Shown here piece after piece: positions 1 through 8,112 of a stretch of 64,000 nucleotides of DNA. The position numbers and the translations under genes were made by a program. This DNA is from Gloeotrichia echinulata CP02 (GTDB taxonomy: Bacteria; Cyanobacteriota; Cyanobacteriia; Cyanobacteriales; Nostocaceae). Position 1 is the first letter of the stretch. Every line of letters starts with the position of its first letter. The DNA is taken from contig CP051187.1 in assembly GCA_038087035.1 (NCBI GenBank), positions 4,965,001 through 5,029,000 of the forward strand, given 5' to 3'. Below the pieces are notes generated by a model. The model had not been told where the DNA came from. It ran no database searches and was given only the letters and a program-made list of their open reading frames with translations.

Positions 1-1
1 T

Positions 2-28
2 GATGAATTAATTCAATGGGTAGAATAA
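2..28 (+). CDS. 3' end of an upstream gene (partial)
   Basis: An open frame reads DELIQWVE and stops at TAA (26-28), three bases before the ATG of the next gene. The tight spacing suggests the tail of a co-transcribed partner of the ATPase gene. Nothing can be said of its function. Confidence 0.35.
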   Translation, partial: DELIQWVE

Positions 29-31
29 TTT

Positions 32-1750
32 ATGCCAGAAGATGCAGGAAAAAAAAGATATATCAAAAACTTTCTTCAACAAATACAGGGAGGGGAAGGT
101 TTTATTGAAGATATTTGGATTGAACGTGTAGTGAGTCCTCCTGGAGTATCTGGTGAAGGCTCAATAGCCAAGAGTATGTCTGGGCGTCAAATAAGTAATA
201 TAACTGAACTACTTGAGGATGATATTAGGCATAGTTTTGATGATGGTTACTTTACGTTTAGGTTTGTAGCAGCCTTGCTTGGTAGTGGAAAAACATCATT
301 ACTTACTTACCTACATGAGCTAACTAAAAATAAACCTACTTATAGAGAACTTGCTATAGTTATTAGATTTCAGCTTTCGGATTTACTTACTATTGGTGGA
401 GAACAAAGCTTTAGTATCAAATTATATTGTCATATTTTAGCTCAAACATTTTGGGAGTTATTACATAATAAAGATCTTACTTCATCTGTCGAAGATGTAG
501 CAGAACGTATATTAAATGATTTGTTAGATAAGTCACCGGTTAATGAATTAAAATCTGCCAAATCTGAAATTCAATTTGCTCCTAAGTTTAATAAATTTTT
601 AGTTGAAAGTGGTGTTGCATTTGAAGATTTTTTCTTTCATGTTCTTACTGAAGTTTCAGCAGTTGAACCACGTTTTACATTTGTATATCTTACAGATGAA
701 TTAGATTCCCTGCAAAGTTTTCCTAATTTTATTCAAGAAACTAGAGCTTTGTTTAAAGCATTGATTAAGCGAGTACGTCAGAAATTCAAATCAAGAATAC
801 ATTTGTTAATGTACATAGTAGGGACATCAGACAACGTACAAGGATTTATAGCAGGAGATTCAGTTTTAGAAAGCATAATACAAGGTTCACCTATTAACCT
901 TAGTCCTGGCTATAATAAAGAGTTTGAAATGATAAGAAGCGAAATTGATAAACGAATTGAAGGAGCTTACAAAGGATATAAAGATTTTCACAAAGCATGG
1001 CAAGAAATAAAAAATATTCCATTGAAACCAGCAAAAAATTTGAGAATTTTCTGCCGTGACTATGCATCAGCAGTTTTAGAAATACATGAGAAATACTTTA
1101 GTGAGGCACCTGAGCAGCTATTTGAAGGTAATGCGCGTGAATTACTAGAAGCACAGTGTAAACAAAAATGGCACAGTTATTTAAGCAAGTTCACATACAA
1201 GCTATCAGCAGTTTCAACTACAACTGTGCTAGAAGGTCATGCTTTTGATTGTTATGCAGAATTATTACACAATGAGAAGGTTATTGCAAGAGCTTTTGGT
1301 GAAGCTAAAAACTATGAGCTTCTGAAAAGTCATTTAGAAACATTTGAAAAATGGTTAAAAGATGTTGATTTCAAATCAGTTAACTCAGACGGACTTCCAC
1401 CCGATTTAGCCTTTCTTATTGCTCCGGAATGTCCAGTACTTTTACAAAGAAAACTGGAACTAAAAAAAATTACGTTTATTAAAGCTGATAAAGTTAACGT
1501 TATTAAAGTTATTTCAGACGATGAGCATAGTAAAAAAATAATTGATATAAATACAGCAGATAAACCTACTTTGACTAGTATTTTTAAAGGTACTCGTGTT
1601 AAACAGACCACCATAGATAAATTAATCAAACGCAGACAAACAACAAAATATCAAGATTTAAATGAATTAGCATCTGATTTCAACTTTAGTCAAGATGTTA
1701 AGGATAAACTTGAGGCAAAAATTAACAATAATGAAATTTCCTTTCAGTAA
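32..1750 (+). CDS. P-loop ATPase with C-terminal helix-hairpin-helix domain
   Basis: This 572-residue protein has a Walker A-like GSGKTSLL near residue 86 and a Walker B-like stretch FVYLTDELDSL near residue 222, so it probably binds ATP in an AAA/STAND-like fold. The last ~65 residues start with IDINTADKPTL and form a ComEA-type helix-hairpin-helix, usually a DNA-binding unit. The gene is AT-rich and may be co-transcribed with the gene ending at 28. ATPase plus HhH could mean a DNA-linked accessory or defence function, but that is inference; the exact family is not recognised. Confidence 0.7.
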   Translation: MPEDAGKKRYIKNFLQQIQGGEGFIEDIWIERVVSPPGVSGEGSIAKSMSGRQISNITELLEDDIRHSFDDGYFTFRFVAALLGSGKTSLLTYLHELTKNKPTYRELAIVIRFQLSDLLTIGGEQSFSIKLYCHILAQTFWELLHNKDLTSSVEDVAERILNDLLDKSPVNELKSAKSEIQFAPKFNKFLVESGVAFEDFFFHVLTEVSAVEPRFTFVYLTDELDSLQSFPNFIQETRALFKALIKRVRQKFKSRIHLLMYIVGTSDNVQGFIAGDSVLESIIQGSPINLSPGYNKEFEMIRSEIDKRIEGAYKGYKDFHKAWQEIKNIPLKPAKNLRIFCRDYASAVLEIHEKYFSEAPEQLFEGNARELLEAQCKQKWHSYLSKFTYKLSAVSTTTVLEGHAFDCYAELLHNEKVIARAFGEAKNYELLKSHLETFEKWLKDVDFKSVNSDGLPPDLAFLIAPECPVLLQRKLELKKITFIKADKVNVIKVISDDEHSKKIIDINTADKPTLTSIFKGTRVKQTTIDKLIKRRQTTKYQDLNELASDFNFSQDVKDKLEAKINNNEISFQ

Positions 1751-1792
1751 TATACTCAAGCAACTGGGACTGTTAAAAACTGTAACGGCTTA

Positions 1793-1887
1793 TACAGCAA
1801 TTTTCACTCATTTGAACCACAGATCTTCGTAGGGGCGCAAGGCCTTGCGCCCCTACCCTGTGGTCTATTTACCTGAAAATGGCTGTA
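1793..1887. repeat. MITE-like repeat, TTACAGC family, copy A
   Basis: The ends are inverted (TACAGCAATTTTCA and TGAAAATGGCTGTA) and enclose the palindrome GGGGCGCAAGGCCTTGCGCC. Copies with the same ends lie at 16193-16313, 26346-26440, 51316-51411 and 58942-59120. No transposase is inside, so it looks like a non-autonomous mobile repeat. Confidence 0.7.
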
Positions 1888-1959
1888 AATCACGTAAAAT
1901 AAAGGGCGATCTTTCAGGTCGCCCTTTAACCATAAATCATCGCTGAAACAGCAAAATTG

Positions 1960-3048
1960 TCACAAAACTTTACACTGAGCATGATTCCGTAACAAATGGT
2001 CGCATAACACCAAAGCCACCATCGCCTCAACCATCGGGACTGCACGTGGTAATACGCAAGGGTCATGTCGCCCTTTAGCAGCTAGTAGGGTTTCTTCACC
2101 CTCACGAGTTACAGTTTTCTGTTCTTTTCTAATTGTCGCTGTCGGCTTAAACGCGACGCGCAAAATGATATTTTCGCCGTTGGAAATTCCCCCTTGAATC
2201 CCACCAGAACGGTTGGTGAGGGTGCGAATTTCACCATTTTCATCAATATAATATTCGTCGTTATGTTCAATTCCCGTTAACAGCGTCCCTGCAAAACCGG
2301 AACCAATTTCAAAGCCTTTGCTAGCGGGGAGAGACATCACAGCCTGAGCGATATCTGCTTCTAATTTATCAAATACTGGTTCGCCTAAACCTTTGGGGAC
2401 ATTTCGCGCCACACATTCTACCACACCGCCGATAGAATCGCCTTGTCTACCAGTTTGTTCAATTAATTCAATCATCCGCTCTGCCAATTCTGCATCAGGA
2501 CAGCGGACGATGTTGCTTTCAACATCTTCTAAGGTAACGGTGTTGGGGTCAATTACGCCTTCCAAATCCTTAATGCGCTTGACGTAACCGATAATTTCCA
2601 CATTGGCGACTTGACGGAGAATTTTTTTGGCGATCGCACCTGCAGCCACCCTCCCAATTGTCTCACGCGCTGAGGATCTACCGCCACCCTGCCAATTACG
2701 AATTCCATACTTAGCATCATAGGTAGCATCGGCGTGAGAAGGGCGATATTTCTGTGCCATCTCGTCGTAATCTTGGGGACGAGTATCTTTGTTGCGTACC
2801 AAAATCGCTAAGGGTGTCCCCAGAGTTTTCCCTTCAAACACCCCAGAGAGAATTTCGCACTTATCTTCTTCTTTGCGCGGCGTCGTAATTTTACTTTGTC
2901 CTGGGCGTCGCCTGTCTAACTCAAATTGTATTTCCTCGGTGGAAATTTCCAAACGTGGTGGACAACCATCAATTACAACGCCCACACCCCCACCATGAGA
3001 CTCGCCAAAAGTGGTGATGCGGAATAAATGTCCGAAGGTGCTGCCCAT
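1960..3048 (-). CDS. aroC: Chorismate synthase
   Basis: The 362-residue protein catalyses the last shikimate step, 5-enolpyruvylshikimate-3-phosphate to chorismate, using reduced FMN. It begins MGSTFGHLFRITTFGESHGGG, the classic N-terminal signature, and has the conserved stretches GIRNWQGGGRSSARET and RSGGIQGGISNGE. Length matches the family. It stands alone on the minus strand with no operon partner and serves as a housekeeping anchor beside the accessory DNA. Confidence 0.98.
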   Translation of the reverse strand: MGSTFGHLFRITTFGESHGGGVGVVIDGCPPRLEISTEEIQFELDRRRPGQSKITTPRKEEDKCEILSGVFEGKTLGTPLAILVRNKDTRPQDYDEMAQKYRPSHADATYDAKYGIRNWQGGGRSSARETIGRVAAGAIAKKILRQVANVEIIGYVKRIKDLEGVIDPNTVTLEDVESNIVRCPDAELAERMIELIEQTGRQGDSIGGVVECVARNVPKGLGEPVFDKLEADIAQAVMSLPASKGFEIGSGFAGTLLTGIEHNDEYYIDENGEIRTLTNRSGGIQGGISNGENIILRVAFKPTATIRKEQKTVTREGEETLLAAKGRHDPCVLPRAVPMVEAMVALVLCDHLLRNHAQCKVL

Positions 3049-3100
3049 AATGTTGAGGAAATACAGTTTGGCTTATATAGGATACCATGCACCGACTGCA

Positions 3101-3351
3101 GTCAAACGATTTTGGATTTTGGATTTTGGATTGACCCCGACCACAAGGGCCAAACAATTTTAGATTTTGGATACTTCTCTACGTTCGCGTAGCGTGTCGC
3201 AGACAGAGGCTACGCCAACGACTTAAGAGCGGGCGCCGAAGGCTACGCTCAGTACAAGTTTTGGATTTTGGATTAAATCTAAAATCTAAAATTCTGCGGG
3301 GCCTGCAAGGAACCGAAACAATCTAAAATCTAAAATCTAAAATTGGCTTGG
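3101..3351. repeat. Mosaic interspersed repeat (TTTTGGATTTTGGATT / AATCTAAAATCTAAA)
   Basis: Arrays of ATTTTGGATT and of its complement-like AATCTAAAAT flank shared blocks: GTCAAACGATTTTGG at the start, GACCCCGACCACAAGG in the middle, and CCGAAACAATCTAAAATC followed by AAATTGGCTTGG at the end. The same blocks in nearly the same order occur at 26237-26543, so this is a composite dispersed repeat. Confidence 0.65.
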
Positions 3352-3387
3352 TCAATCCCCAGTCAGGAGAAAAATTGCCAAAACTTT

Positions 3388-4105
3388 GACACTCTCAGGT
3401 CTAAAGACACTGAGATTCTACAGACAGAGTAAAACTCTCGCTACGACCGTCAAACGCCGTCTACCTAGTCACTCTAAGTCAAGCTTAGGTTTCTAGCTAC
3501 TTTTATTTTTTCCAATGCTTTCAGAATCCATCACTAAGCCAAGACGCGGTACGCTCCAATACTGCGTAGGTTTTGGAATTTCTTGGTTGAGGCAAGCAGG
3601 GGGAGCAGGGGGAGAAATGGAGGCTGGCGTTGAGTTTTGCCTCCCATGCCTCCCCTGCCTCCCCTGCCTCCCCTGCAAATCCTACGCAGTATTGCGGTAC
3701 GCTCCGCAACAAGCCTTTATTTGCTCTTTCCTGTCATACTGCGCCAGGACTTAAACCTAACCGTTGTTTCATAGGAGCCGGGATTTCTCCGATACTAGGA
3801 TGCTTCAACACGTAGATGTTTTTTGTTCTTACTCACGATCTAATTTTAACACAAATACCACTGCGACTGAAGTCGCTCGTGCCGCTGACCACGAGCGGTC
3901 TGAAGACGCTGAGTTTCCCGCATCCCGCGTATTCCTATGAGGAAACTTTTACAGCACGCAATCATGGACTTCTAAATTTAATTCTATAGCGATTGCACGA
4001 ATGACATGGTGTTGCCTGAACAAGCACCGCCTTGTAGCCAGAGTAAGTTAGTCATAGGACCTCGCGGGAAGTGGGAAACTCAGTGGCTTTAGCCCTGAGA
4101 GTGTC
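3388..4105. repeat. Inverted pair of IS605-end-like hairpins
   Basis: 3388-3419 (begins GACACTCTCAGGTCTAAAG) is an imperfect reverse complement of 4076-4105 (ends CCCTGAGAGTGTC). Each arm can fold on itself (ACTCAG...CTGAG). They resemble the subterminal right-end hairpins of IS200/IS605-type elements, but no tnpA or tnpB lies between them. The interval also holds a hairpin (3546-3707). Probably decayed element ends. Confidence 0.35.
3546..3707. repeat. Hairpin repeat with CTCCCCTGC tandem units
   Basis: CAATACTGCGTAGG near 3557-3570 is inverted as CCTACGCAGTATTG at 3681-3694. In between are GGGGGAGCA units on one side and three CTCCCCTGC units on the other. Small open frames in this stretch are repeat translations and were not called. 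Confidence 0.6.
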
Positions 4106-4738
4106 AATTGCTAGATATTTTTATATGATTTACCTGTTGAACAAGGGGACTGGGGAAGAGTATTCCTGATATCCAATCCCTTTTATCGATATTGATCTTC
4201 TAAAATAAAGGATTTTTTTAGTAAATTCATTGTGGTTAAATAAAATTTAATATTTCGCCTAAACTTAAGTATATTTAAATTTTAAGTAAAAGGTTGTAGG
4301 CATGACAGACTTTTTGGCTAAAATATGAATAATATATAAACCAATGTCATTTCTTGGCTGTGCTACCAGATTGTAAATTTTCAGTGAAGTTCTTGTATGT
4401 CAAGGGTTTTGCTGGCAAAGTAAAAGTAGATTTTGACCAATAAATGTTAAATTTAAATACAAATAAACAATTTAATATTTTTGACAAAAATGCAGAAATT
4501 GCATAAAATATGTGCAAATAAGATTGTGAGATTTTTCTGACTTTGTTCTCTGCTGACACAGAATAAGTTAATCAAGACTTAAGGTAGTTAAAACTGTCCT
4601 TAATATTGGGATTTACCCCCTAGAAATTTGTCAATAGAGTGTTTTATAGTGTAAAAAGTTGATTCTTTTTTTCATGCCTTTGCAGCTTTGTGGTAAAAAA
4701 GGGCGATTAGGAATTACGAATTAGCTTAAACAGCAAGA
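4106..4738. other. AT-rich intergenic DNA, no gene seen
   Basis: The stretch is AT-rich, and its short open frames on either strand have no recognisable similarity. No RNA gene or clear promoter was recognised. Confidence 0.5.
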
Positions 4739-4802
4739 AGCCCCGCACCATACACTTCGTGTTGGTGTCGGGATGAATTGCGCGACAAAAAGGAGACGCC
4801 AT

Positions 4803-4964
4803 TCAATCAATTTTTACCGCAGGTGAAACAGATTGAATGGCAGTCGAGTTTTTGTCAATTTCTGGATTCGGTAGTGAATCGATAAATTCTTCTAAAACTT
4901 GTGTCATTGTTTTATCAACTTGTATTGAATATAACTGCAACTTATTATATCTACGTTCAGACAT
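4803..4964 (-). CDS. Small ribbon-helix-helix-like protein (53 aa)
   Basis: An ATG-started 54-codon frame runs divergently from tnpB. The protein starts MSERRYNKLQLYSIQ, a predicted beta-strand with basic residues, followed by KTMTQVLEEFIDSLP, a likely helix-turn-helix stretch. The pattern recalls ribbon-helix-helix regulators. Its stop codon lies inside an 11-bp inverted repeat (4798-4808 against 4831-4841). It may be a regulator linked to the TnpB element; function is inferred only from shape and position. Confidence 0.5.
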   Translation of the reverse strand: MSERRYNKLQLYSIQVDKTMTQVLEEFIDSLPNPEIDKNSTAIQSVSPAVKID

Positions 4965-5052
4965 CCTTAACCCTAATCTTTTTCATGATGGCTGTACATT
5001 GTTCGTACATTCATGCTAGCATATAACAAGTTAAGTGAGAGGTCGAATCACG

Positions 5053-6453
5053 ATGAAAACAACTTACCAGTATCAGTTTTACCCAGATACTAATCAAAAG
5101 ATAGAGCTTAACGAGTGGTTAAGAATATCTCGTTATTGGTACAACCGACAATTGGGTGAGCGGTTTTCATGGTGGCAGAACAATCACTTGCAGCTAAAAG
5201 CGTTTCCTTTTTGGAAAGACACTTTCCCTGGTTTATTTGAGCGGCCAAGTTACTACTCTCAAAAGTTGCAATTACCAGAAATAAAGAAAGATTTTATCAA
5301 GGTAATGCATAGTGGAGAGTTACTAGATTTTTCTCGTGTTGATTCAACTGTTTTGCAAGATATTTGTAAGCGAGTTGATAAGGCTTTTGAAAGGTTTATG
5401 GTTGGTGATAAAAAGGGTAAGCGTTCGGGTAAGCCACGTTTTAAAACAGCAGCTAGTTTTGGCACAATGACTTTTGCAAGTGCTAAAGATGATTGGATTA
5501 AACTAGTTCGGAAAAACTGGTTATATCTAAGATTACCTAAATTGGGTGTTGTACAAGTCAGAATGCATCGACCTTTGCCCAGTGGTTTTAAACTTAAACA
5601 AATCAGCGTAACCAAAAAAGTAGATGGTTGGTATATCCAGATGTGTCTGGAAGATACCTCTGTACCTGATTTTAATCCTGATTTAATTGTTCCAGCTTGG
5701 GATAATTCAATGGGTTTGGACGCTGTTTTACATGGTGATGATTATCTGGCTACATCCGCAGGTGACAAACTACCTTCTTTAAAATCACTACGTAAAAACC
5801 AACATAAACTGGATAAAGTATCAATCAAGAGAAATAAAAGAAAACCTGGTAGTAAACCTAGAAGAAAACTAGCTAAAAAAGAAGGTAAACAGCATCAACG
5901 TATCGCTAGAAGTCGTAAGGATTTTCAATATAAGACTGCCCATAAACTTGTAAGAAGTGGTAAGAAAGTATTTTTCCATGAAAAACTTAATTTACAAGGT
6001 TTGAGTAAAAGAAATGCACCAAAGCCAGACGAAAATGGTAAGTTTTTACCCAATGGACAATCAGCAAAGTCTGGATTAAATAAATCTTGGATGGATGCAG
6101 CATTTGGACAGTTTTTTGAGATATTAGGTTACATAGCCGCAAAAGCTGGTGCCGTTGTGATACCTCAAAATCCTGCTTATACTAGTCAAATTCTCAGTTA
6201 TCGGAACGAGATAGTATTTCCTAATCTTGATACTAGAGATTACTGGGATGAGATTGAATCTTTGAGAGTTGATAGAGACATTAATGCCGCTATCAATTTG
6301 AAGAGACTTGGCTTGGGCATTATGCCAAGTATAAAACGCCGTAGTAAGAAAATAGACATAGTTGGAACTATGTCTGACAGTATTACAAAGGAAATTTTGA
6401 ACATCCTTAACAGGACTTCAGAAGCCTACACCATACCCGTAGGGTTGGTGTAG
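5053..6453 (+). CDS. tnpB: TnpB-family RNA-guided nuclease lacking the zinc finger
   Basis: The 466-residue protein is an IS605-type OrfB/TnpB. TnpB proteins are RuvC-type nucleases guided by an RNA from the element's right end. The RuvC acidic residues appear intact: D in MGLDAVL (~223), E in FFHEKLNL (~310), and D in VDRDINAAINL (~407). The usual zinc ribbon between RuvC II and III (CxxC...CxxC after YTSQ) is replaced by YTSQILSYRNE and YWDEIES, with no cysteine. The ATG at 5053 was chosen because homologous N-termini begin MKTTYQY; an in-frame start at 5035 is possible. The last codons overlap the right-end hairpin. Confidence 0.85.
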   Translation: MKTTYQYQFYPDTNQKIELNEWLRISRYWYNRQLGERFSWWQNNHLQLKAFPFWKDTFPGLFERPSYYSQKLQLPEIKKDFIKVMHSGELLDFSRVDSTVLQDICKRVDKAFERFMVGDKKGKRSGKPRFKTAASFGTMTFASAKDDWIKLVRKNWLYLRLPKLGVVQVRMHRPLPSGFKLKQISVTKKVDGWYIQMCLEDTSVPDFNPDLIVPAWDNSMGLDAVLHGDDYLATSAGDKLPSLKSLRKNQHKLDKVSIKRNKRKPGSKPRRKLAKKEGKQHQRIARSRKDFQYKTAHKLVRSGKKVFFHEKLNLQGLSKRNAPKPDENGKFLPNGQSAKSGLNKSWMDAAFGQFFEILGYIAAKAGAVVIPQNPAYTSQILSYRNEIVFPNLDTRDYWDEIESLRVDRDINAAINLKRLGLGIMPSIKRRSKKIDIVGTMSDSITKEILNILNRTSEAYTIPVGLV

Positions 6454-6454
6454 G
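6425..6454 (+). other. Right-end hairpin overlapping tnpB 3' end (possible guide-RNA scaffold)
   Basis: A perfect 9-bp stem CCTACACCA/TGGTGTAGG encloses an inner ACCC/GGGT stem. It covers the last codons and stop of tnpB. In TnpB systems the omegaRNA scaffold ends at the right end of the element and the guide is the flanking DNA; that role here is inferred. Confidence 0.45.
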
Positions 6455-6530
6455 AGATGTCACTAATTATTGTTGAATTTTCGTAGGTGTTGAAAGACTC
6501 AATTCTCCAATGGGCTAGAGTACGGTAGTT

Positions 6531-7514
6531 ATGAATCCTAGTATTACAGATTCAGCCGTGAAGGCTGCGATCGCGGCCATTGCGTCGGAATCAGCAACGA
6601 CAGAAGAAAAAATCCAGATCCTGATCGAGATGGCTTTAGGCTTTCAAAAAAGGCCGAAAACTGCCAAGGATTTGCGGTATGCAGTTTCGCTGTATTATCG
6701 AGCATATCAGATGTGTGGTGAGGATTATCCCCTCCTGAAAGCTCAGGCGCTGGTGGGGATGGCTGGGACTTTACAGACAATCCCGGATGGGGGGTCCGAA
6801 CTGCTGCTGCAGGCGAAAGCTGGTTATGAAGAGGCCTTACCGATTTTACAACAATTAGCTTCACCAGAGGAAGTGGCCCAGGCGCAGATGAATTTCGGTT
6901 TGGTGTTACAGTCGTTGGTGCCGTTTAATTTGGCACGAATCACAGATAGCATCCAGGCTTATCATGAAGCTTTGCGGGTATTTACTTGGGAGGATTACCC
7001 ACAAGATTATGCAATTTTATACAACAATATTGCGATCGCCTACCTTTCTATGCCCCTAGCATCAGAACGGGAATACTTGCGTCAAGGGCTTGCTGTGCAG
7101 TCATTTGAGGTAGCACTCAAGCATATTACTCTGATTGACCACCCTAGGGAATATGCGATGTTGCAAAACAACTTAGGTAACGCTTTGCAATATTTAGTGA
7201 GTTCCCATCCTGTAGAGAATAATTTGCGAGCGATCGCAGCTTATGACGAAGCGTTGAAAGTGCGTAACTCCAGAGACACGCCGCTAGAATACGCTAACAC
7301 AATTTCTAACAAAGCTAACGCTTTATTCAACTTACCCGACGACCCACAAAAACCAGAAGCGGGTAATTTACAAAATCTCAAAAAAGCGCGTACATATTAT
7401 CAAGAAGCTGGGGAAATCTTTCGCCAACATGAACAGATAGAACAAGCCGAGGTGGTAGCGCAAGCTTTGCAAGAAATTCAATTTGAGGTTTCACAGTTGA
7501 CGGTTGACGGTTAA
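6531..7514 (+). CDS. TPR-repeat protein of the extended hyp operon
   Basis: This 327-residue protein consists mainly of tetratricopeptide-like helical repeats (e.g. AQAQMNFGLVLQSL, AILYNNIAIAYLSM, AMLQNNLGNALQYL, EYANTISNKANALFNL). It has no signal peptide and is probably a cytoplasmic scaffold. It starts a + strand run leading into hypF, as in Nostoc sp. PCC 7120, where several extra genes (asr0689-alr0693) are co-transcribed with hyp genes and have been proposed to help mature the small subunit HupS. The following gene starts 26 bp after its stop. Confidence 0.8.
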   Translation: MNPSITDSAVKAAIAAIASESATTEEKIQILIEMALGFQKRPKTAKDLRYAVSLYYRAYQMCGEDYPLLKAQALVGMAGTLQTIPDGGSELLLQAKAGYEEALPILQQLASPEEVAQAQMNFGLVLQSLVPFNLARITDSIQAYHEALRVFTWEDYPQDYAILYNNIAIAYLSMPLASEREYLRQGLAVQSFEVALKHITLIDHPREYAMLQNNLGNALQYLVSSHPVENNLRAIAAYDEALKVRNSRDTPLEYANTISNKANALFNLPDDPQKPEAGNLQNLKKARTYYQEAGEIFRQHEQIEQAEVVAQALQEIQFEVSQLTVDG

Positions 7515-7539
7515 CACATTACTAAACGGAAGAGAAATT

Positions 7540-7806
7540 ATGAGTGAGATTTTCAGCGTTTCTCATCTTAGGGATTTTATCACATTTTTCGCAAATGGTG
7601 ACATTAATATCATCACAGGATTTGTGTGGGTATTAGTAGCCACGGTATTATCTATGATTGGCGGGGCGATTGGTGGGATGCTGTTAGCTGGAAAAGATAT
7701 AGGTTATAATTTTTCGGCAATATTGGGTGGATTCTTTGGACCGACTGGAGTAATTCCCGCCATATTATTAGGGCTATTGTTGCTGAATTTACTGCAAAAT
7801 TTATAG
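7540..7806 (+). CDS. Small membrane protein of the extended hyp operon
   Basis: 88 residues with two predicted membrane segments (FVWVLVATVLSMIGGAIGGML and AILGGFFGPTGVIPAILLGLLLLNLL). The ATG at 7540 is preferred over an upstream in-frame start at 7504 because it follows a purine-rich GGAAGAG and avoids overlap with the TPR gene. It resembles the small hydrophobic proteins co-transcribed with hyp genes in Nostoc. Role unknown. Confidence 0.75.
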   Translation: MSEIFSVSHLRDFITFFANGDINIITGFVWVLVATVLSMIGGAIGGMLLAGKDIGYNFSAILGGFFGPTGVIPAILLGLLLLNLLQNL

Positions 7807-7818
7807 ATAGGAGGAAAT

Positions 7819-8043
7819 ATGTTTGATATTGGGTGGTTTTCCGCCAAATTATTTTTTAAAGGAAAGCTACTGCGCGATCCTGGTTATTTTATCCGACAAA
7901 CAGCTATTGGTAGTAGCATAGCTTTCTTGATATTGTTGTCACTTGCACAAACCGAATTTCCCTTTTGGTTAACAATAGTAATATCTAGCTTAGTGACAGG
8001 TGCAGTAATGCCATTTCTTCTGAAGGATTTCAAAATGAAGTAA
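7819..8043 (+). CDS. Second small membrane protein of the extended hyp operon
   Basis: 74 residues with two predicted membrane helices (IGSSIAFLILLSLA and LTIVISSLVTGAVMPFLL) and a basic C-terminus. It is preceded by AGGAGG at 7809-7814, a strong ribosome binding site, and starts 12 bp after the previous gene. Role unknown; co-inherited with the hydrogenase accessory set. Confidence 0.75.
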   Translation: MFDIGWFSAKLFFKGKLLRDPGYFIRQTAIGSSIAFLILLSLAQTEFPFWLTIVISSLVTGAVMPFLLKDFKMK

Positions 8044-8112
8044 GTGTGAGTTGAGTGTTTAAGGTTATCGGTCTACATGCATTAGGGAATAGTTAAGAGT
8101 AAACAATAACCA

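Larger units (their letters stand above)
4739..6460 (+). mobile_element. IS605-like element with tnpB only
   Basis: The tnpB gene is bounded by subterminal hairpins typical of IS200/IS605 elements: left end 4742-4772 (CCCG-CACC...GGTG-CGGG) and right end 6425-6454 (9-bp stem CCTACACCA/TGGTGTAGG). No TnpA (Y1 transposase) gene is present, so it would need to be mobilised in trans. A small divergent ORF lies inside the left part. The right end sits ~70 bp upstream of the first gene of the extended hyp operon, so the insertion may have displaced that operon's promoter. Exact ends are inferred from the hairpins. Confidence 0.6.

Noticed and set aside
1330..1629. Minus-strand frame opposite the first gene
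   Set aside because: Shadow of the 32-1750 coding sequence.
3493..3815. Several 60-80 codon frames (e.g. PCLPCLPCLPC)
   Set aside because: Derived from CTCCCCTGC tandem repeats and a hairpin.
5035..5052. Upstream ATG of tnpB
   Set aside because: Adds MRGRIT not found in TnpB homologues; the ATG at 5053 gives the normal MKTTYQY start.
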